Source: Cryptomeria japonica (Eukaryota; Streptophyta; Pinopsida; Cupressales; Cupressaceae). Taken from it: DNA of 64,000 nt. Positions 58,571-64,000 of this stretch are shown here, piece after piece (the stretch's first letter is position 1; each line of letters starts with the position of its first letter). Below the pieces are notes generated by a model. The model worked only from the letters and a program-made list of their open reading frames with translations, searched no databases and had not been told where the DNA came from. The position numbers were made by a program, and so were the translations under genes. The DNA lies in the NCBI RefSeq assembly GCF_030272615.1, contig NC_081412.1, positions 473,106,157-473,170,156 on the forward strand, given 5' to 3'.

Positions 58571-59749
58571 TGATGAATACTAAGAGGGGGGGGGGGGGGT
58601 GAAATAGTATACCAAAAAATACTGTAATCAATCTTTTAAACAATTTAGCAGATAACTGGTGCAACAAATTCACTAATAAACCGGTTAAGATAAGTGCAAA
58701 CCAAATAGCAAACAAATCATTCACCCACAAAAGCACAATCACCATAACACAAGATATTTGATGTGGAAACCCAAATGGGAAAAACTACGATGAGCAGAAA
58801 CTCACAGGTAACTATCTACAGAATAGTAACCAGACCGGTTAAGGTCATACAATGTTCTTCACCAGAATAGATCCTATTAGGAATCTAGATCTCTGTTAGG
58901 AGATAAGTCCTGTTAAAGACTACCTTGTTAAAGGATTTCAGATCCACAGTTGTGAACCACCTTGTTAGAGGATTTACAAAGGCTTTGTTAGGCCTACCCG
59001 GTTAAGGGTTTTGGACTTGTCAAAGATATTAATAATCAATAAGTGAATGATCTAGATAATAGCACAGTATGCTTAGCTAGATCCTTGACAACTCATTGTT
59101 AATGCATTTCAACATTACTTCAGTCTTCAATATCTCCACACTCTATCTCTTCACACAGACCTAATCTTCTCTTCGATGATCGCACATAACCTTTGCTATT
59201 CTATATCTCATACATATGCAAACCCTAGAGATGATGTCCTTATAAAGGAATTTGATTTCATGTCGGTCCAATAGAATTAGACTACAAATTCCTAGGTACA
59301 ATGCATCTGGACACATTTGGTAGCACGACACAAACACACCGCCAAAGTGTCGGTGGATGATAACCCATCACACATTACAGTAATACCGGTTGGTAACTCA
59401 TCACATATATATACCAACTAATATAATATACTAATTATCGATTGTGAAAAATGAAGACTGGAAGATCGTAGAGTTTCGATCAAAATTTAACTACCACTTG
59501 GGTCCTTCGTACTGCTTGAGATCCTCGAACCGCTTGGGGTCTTCATACCGCTTGGGGTCTTCATACCGCTTGGGATCTTCAGTCAATCTGTGACCGGTAA
59601 ACCATCTTCTGCAAAATACTGATAGTCTAAAGACTATACATTCAATAATACACAATACCAGTTGGAACAATTACCGGTTGAGCATAACTCATACATCAAG
59701 AAAGTGTGTGTCCATCAATGACAATCAAAACATCATCAAAATGCCAACA
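58571..59749 (-). repeat. 5' LTR of E7
   Basis: 1179 bp from TGATGAAT to ATGCCAACA, followed by the target duplication CCTAC. Starts with a run of G (about 14) after ACTAAGA. Confidence 0.95.
59493..59580. repeat. Minisatellite in E7 5' LTR, five units
   Basis: Same unit as 53021-53093 with one extra GGGGTCTTCATACCGCTT copy, so the LTRs diverged by one repeat after insertion. Confidence 0.85.
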
Positions 59750-59754
59750 CCTAC

Positions 59755-61729
59755 ACCATTCAAACACATAAACCCATTTCTCTAATCACCACTCACAAGT
59801 CACAACAAGAACAATAACTTCTTTACGATCAAAACTGAAAAACCCATTTCCTTGACAACCTTTTAATGGAAAAAGTTAAGGGGCCTAATTTGTCATAAGC
59901 GTGGTATTTTAAATAATGAGACTCAAGTTGAATTTTTTGTGAGGAAGATAGAATAACAGAGGCGTAGGCCTCCACCCACTGAGGACAATGGCAACAAGGA
60001 CTTTCTACAGACTCTCCATCAACTAAAATATAATTCTGCAAGAAAGGGGCGATAACTTTCCTAGTCCAAAATCAAAGGCATTTTACTGGTACCCATTGCA
60101 ACACATTAATTTTCAATAGAAACATGATCTTATTTCCCCATTTCTCACTATCTTTGTTGATTAATGCAGAACATGATGGTGGCAGGAACCGACACGGCAT
60201 ATACAAATTCCATTTCCATACCCTACAACAACAAGGAGAGATTGCCATAAAGTCCTCCTCCTCTACTGTTCATTTGCTTTCAATCGACTTTAGTCTATGC
60301 CAAATCTAGTCAGGGGATTTAGGATGGGTTTTTATAAAAGTTCAAGTGTTTGAGATTTTTTAGGATTATTTTAAAGTAACTGGCTTTCAATTTAGGTTAT
60401 AAAATTAAAAAATTATAGGCTGGGGTCTTATGAGGGGAGCTTCATGGCCTATTTTTAAGGAAGGCAAGTTTCATGAAGTCAAAAAAATTTGGTATAGAAT
60501 TAAGGATAAGGTCGGATGAAAGGGACTTCAAGATCTATTTTCAGAGCAGTAGGTCCCATGAATAAAAAATTATGCTACATAATCTTTTCTTGAAAAATAG
60601 CAGCCCCTACATTTTAGGATTGTGGGGCTAGAATTCGTTACTAACTTACTATTTTAAATTCCCACCAGAAAAGAAATAGAAGGAAAATGGTGTTCACTTT
60701 TTTTTTTTAGTTGCAGCATTCTTCATACTAAATTTCCGAGCTTAAACTTTTAAGCTGATGTGCACTACAAAATAGTGGGACCACCGGCTTTAAAATATTC
60801 CAAATAGTGGGACCATCAACTTTAAAATATTCTAAAAAATCTCAACGACACCCATTGAAATGTTTTAGAAGTCCTTTCATGGGACCTTACCCTAAGAAAT
60901 ATTTTCAACTCCTACTTTTTAGGGCTATTCTAGACAAATGGAAAAGGTGGGCTGTTAGAAATTGCTTCACTACCTAAAAAAAAATTCTACCACTTGTCAA
61001 TTATCTAATTTTTTTAAATTTTAATCAATTATTTTTTAATATTTATTTATTTAGGTGAATTGAAAATATAAAAAAGTAAAATTAATTGATAAAATTGAAA
61101 AAATTTCATATAATTTCATATTATTTTTATCTAATTTTTTTAAAATTTTCATGAAATCGAGAAGATAGGATATTATCAAAAATGTTATTTTGTAGAGAAA
61201 ATAGCCACATCCAAAATTGTCTATATGTATCTTTGAATATAAAATGAACTTACGAAATTTTAAGTCCTAAACTTATATTAATAAAATAATAATATGACAA
61301 TAATGACATTGTAAATTAATACCAAGCTTAATAATCTTCACAATTTCCCATACTTTCTCATTCAAAAGATATGCAATAATTAGGATATTGTATGTATGCC
61401 TATGTATTTCCCCTGCTGTCTTATTTAAAACATATGCAAAAATGTAACAAGCAGAGTGAAGCCAAAGCCTAGTCTGTGCAAGAACATCTACTCTTTTTCC
61501 ATTGATGCATTCACTTTCACTTGTCTTTCAGTTCTGGTTCATTGCATTGTATCAGATCTTGCCTACCTCTCTTGAATGCACTCCATAGATTTTCCTCTCA
61601 AGAATATATTTTTGTCATTTGCAACTTACAACCTACTCTTATTGTTTGTGTTGACAGCTTCTTTGCATTGATCTTTAAACCCTACTTTTCAGGGCAATTT
61701 GAAATAAATATCAAACTTGTACAGGTCAA
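59755..61729. other. No gene seen; low-copy-looking DNA
   Basis: AT-rich sequence without LTR hallmarks. A 70-codon minus-strand frame at 59829-60041 has no recognised features. A 32-bp tandem repeat lies at 60771-60834. A weak TATA-like CTTATTTAAAA is present near 61420. Confidence 0.45.
60771..60834. repeat. 32-bp tandem repeat, two copies
   Basis: AATAGTGGGACCACCGGCTT with TAAAATATTCCA, repeated at 60803 with a few substitutions. Confidence 0.85.
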
Positions 61730-62588
61730 TGAAGGCGCTCCAAGCTGCTCTCTCGTTTCTCACACGTCTGGTAACAACAATACTTGTAAATGATTCTTTC
61801 GACGAACAGAATAAATAGTAATCCAATTTTGGAATGTCAATTGCAGCTGCTTATCACCGCCATCTTTGCACGAGACGAGGAATTTCAGGTCGACGATCCA
61901 CCATTTCAACACGGAAACGATGCAGATGCAGGCATAATTTTCCGCAGACTTAAATTTCTTGCATACAACTGAATTCGTAAATTTGTCGGTGTGTTTTATT
62001 TACCGAGAGTTTCTTAGAAATTCCCGGGATGAAAAAACAGGGTTTGTGTGGCTGGGAGCTGTGAGAACAATTTCTGTCCAGGGAGATACATCCTTCTGTG
62101 GAAATATATGCAATGTATATCTCAATCGCACAACGGAAGATTTATTTCACACCACGCATCGCATTCGGCCCCAAATTGTATTCACCGGTCTAAAGCCAGG
62201 GCAATACACAATTTCTCACATATGCAGACCGACGACTGCTAAGTTACACTGTCTTATAGGTTTTAAATGCTTGTCGCTTGAATGGCTACCGAGGGTTTTA
62301 TTTCTTTTGACAAATTTATTGAACTGATATTTTGGTGGCATTTTAGTGTTTAATGGAAAGTGAAAATTCTGTGCAGAGCCTGGGATATTGGATTTTGAGG
62401 TGGATGATGAAATTTCAGACTCATTATTGGATGGCATTGATCTGGGAACCCTTCATGCCAGAGTGGAGGAGATGGCTTCTCCAGGTAGGTCTGACTGGCC
62501 TGCAGTTTCGGCAATAATATTTGTACAAGCCATTGGACTGCTTCTCATTTCTGAGGCGCTGAAGAGGAAGATTGCAGAGTCATTATAA
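61730..62588 (+). CDS. Candidate host gene, exons uncertain
   Basis: Base composition is more balanced here than in the flanks and several splice-like sites occur. The ATG at 61730 opens MKALQAALSFLTRL, hydrophobic like a signal peptide; a GT follows the Leu codon at about 61770. An acceptor AATTGCAG ends at about 61846, followed by a frame LLITAIFARDEEFQVDD ending at 61972. A second exon-like block, acceptor TGTGCAG at 62376 and donor CCAG/GTAGGT at 62484/62485, reads ILDFEVDDEISDSLLDGI and TLHARVEEMASP; this frame also stays open to 62588. I recognise no family. The exon linkage is inference; this may instead be a relic or chance. Confidence 0.25.
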
Positions 62589-64000
62589 AGAGACTTCCCC
62601 ACTACCTTTTTGGAATACAAGCAAAATAAATTTAAGTCTCTGGAATTTGTATTCCTGTTTTGCCCCGTTGCAATTTTATCTTTCCAGGGTAGAATTTCGC
62701 TGAAAGGAATTTACAATTTCTAGGTAATTCATGCTTCATACAATGTCCTTTTATTGTTTCACATTAATTTTCAATTTATTAGGGTTTGGATCCTTGGAAA
62801 TTCAGCCCTAATAGGATCATCTTATGGTTTGTATTGCAACAGTAGTCCGCAAATACAACAAAGCCCTTTTCTGAGTGCTTGTTATTTTTCAAATGAAAGA
62901 CAACTGATTTTGCTGACGTTTCTCAGAATCTTGCTCTGTTTCTCAAAATCTTGCTCTGTTTCTCTGAAGCTAATCTATTAGGCTAGAGATCAATTTTTAA
63001 TTGAAATCTCTGATTGCTGTCCATTCCTTTTAAGTAGCCAATGGCCCCTGCTTCAAAGATATGTGTCTGTGCTATCATTTTATCCTCGACAAAAGCTATT
63101 AGCAGCGTTTTTTTGGAGTCCAGGGATAAACGTTTGTCTAATAAGGCTTTCATGGATAATCTTTTCTTTTTTCAATGAACTTGACTGAGGGAGGGCGTTG
63201 ACGAATGTTTTCAGAGTCCCTGGAAATTATAGAACTTTTTCTGGAAAAAACTGTGTAATTGATGAAAAAAATTACCCAGTTGTTTCAAGAAACTTGTTAC
63301 ATAATCCTGTGTGAAATGTACAGTATTATACCACTATGTCGTTCTCTCCGAATTTGAATTGATTACAGACTTAAGAGAGCTTTGGCATTCAAAAGATGGA
63401 CATATTTAAAATGTTGTTCCAGACAGGTCAATTATGAGAAAAATACATTGGAATCAAAACTCTGAATGTAGTCCATACAAGGCACTATATGAAAATCTTC
63501 GTTAGATACACAATGCTCGATGTTTACTGTTGATCAAAAGTCTCATGTAACTGTATCATTCCTCCAAGCTGTCTATAAGTCATTGTGGATAGTAGTTATA
63601 TTTTATTAACTGAATTTATATTCTTGCCTACAGTGATTTTAAATTTATAAACACTTCCTTGCAGCATATTAGCTATACTTTCATCAAAATATTGTTGATT
63701 ACTTTGATTGATGTCTCATGTTTGTACATCGAATCTTGACGTTTCATGCTTGTGCATCAAATCTTGTTGAAAATTTCGTGATTTCTATTATTACTCTAAA
63801 ATTGAACTACGCACACAATGTATTTTCATTTTTCATTTTTATAAATCAATACTGACTTACAGGAAGTGCTCCTTCCTCATCTCTAAATTAAATTTGTCAT
63901 ACTAATTCACACTTGTTCTCTCAAGCCTTGAAATCAGATGTTAATGTTTAATATAATTTCTTATTGGAAAAAATCGTCATCTTTATAAACTCTGTGGGCA
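62589..64000. other. No gene seen
   Basis: AT-rich DNA without LTR hallmarks. A 20-bp tandem repeat (TTTCTCAGAATCTTGCTCTG) lies at 62919-62958, and a near-repeat around CATGTTTGTACATCGAATCTTG at 63718-63765. The window ends without a further feature. Confidence 0.45.

Larger units (their letters stand above)
52106..59749 (-). mobile_element. E7: complete two-ORF LTR retrotransposon without pol
   Basis: A 7644-bp element bounded by the target duplication CCTAC (52101-52105 and 59750-59754), with LTRs 52106-53259 and 58571-59749, a primer site and a polypurine tract in the right places. Inside are only ORF1 (58520-57246; coiled coil and zinc knuckles), a 432-base spacer and ORF2 (56813-53509; unknown). 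I see no protease, integrase, reverse transcriptase or RNase H in any frame. The LTR head, primer site and polypurine tract resemble those of E4 and E5, so I infer it was copied by a Ty1/copia machinery in trans. E1 has the same plan. Confidence 0.93.

Noticed and set aside
59829-60041. 70-codon minus-strand frame with a CCHC-like cluster
   Set aside because: The residues do not have zinc-knuckle spacing and there is no neighbouring coding sequence.

Overview
This is a stretch of plant nuclear DNA built almost entirely from transposable elements. The evidence is plant-type Ty1/copia and Ty3/gypsy LTR retrotransposons, a plant L1-type LINE, a receptor-like-kinase fragment, long interspersed AT-rich DNA, and LTRs primed by initiator-methionine tRNA (TGGTATCAGAGC). 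The density of old, nested, decayed elements suggests a seed plant with a large genome, possibly a gymnosperm; that last point is inference. No host gene is recognisable with confidence; one weak exon candidate lies at 61.7-62.6 kb.

Layout. 1-2710: right part of a minus-strand two-ORF LTR element (E1). 2711-4720: AT-rich DNA with a 56-bp perfect palindrome. 4721-5925: solo LTR. 5933-12525: nearly intact Ty1/copia element (E2, minus). 12863-18985: Ty3/gypsy-like element with gag and protease remains but no visible reverse transcriptase (E3, plus). 19098-26117: decayed copia (E4, minus). E3 and E4 both split an older LTR, and the solo LTR and E2 sit beside it; a related uninterrupted sequence at 46.8-47.1 kb shows the empty sites. 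26475-31170: a roughly 1.65-kb tandem duplication, one copy carrying a solo LTR. 30428-35470: about 5 kb of almost pure pyrimidine on the plus strand, partly a tandem array of roughly 480-bp units, interrupted by microsatellites and a tandem trimer of a miniature LTR element (TRIM). 35927-41741: decayed copia (E5). 42137-44263: internally deleted copia (E6, plus) with an open gag-protease frame. 44264-47041: LTR-like sequence and a non-coding element body ending in a primer site and a 213-bp LTR. 47042-49740: L1-type LINE remnant. 50887-51432: kinase pseudogene. 52106-59749: a complete 7.6-kb two-ORF LTR element (E7) with a 5-bp target duplication. 59750-64000: low-copy-looking DNA.

Most notable result: E1 and E7 share an architecture of LTR, ORF1 (coiled coil plus four CCHC zinc knuckles), spacer of about 0.4 kb, then ORF2 of unknown function, with no protease, integrase, reverse transcriptase or RNase H visible in the complete E7. 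E7 has the same primer site, the same polypurine tract and a similar LTR head as the pol-bearing copia elements E4 and E5. It therefore looks like a non-autonomous family that carries its own proteins but borrows the copia replication machinery. The TRIM array and the gag-protease-only E3 are two further kinds of non-autonomous element in the same window.
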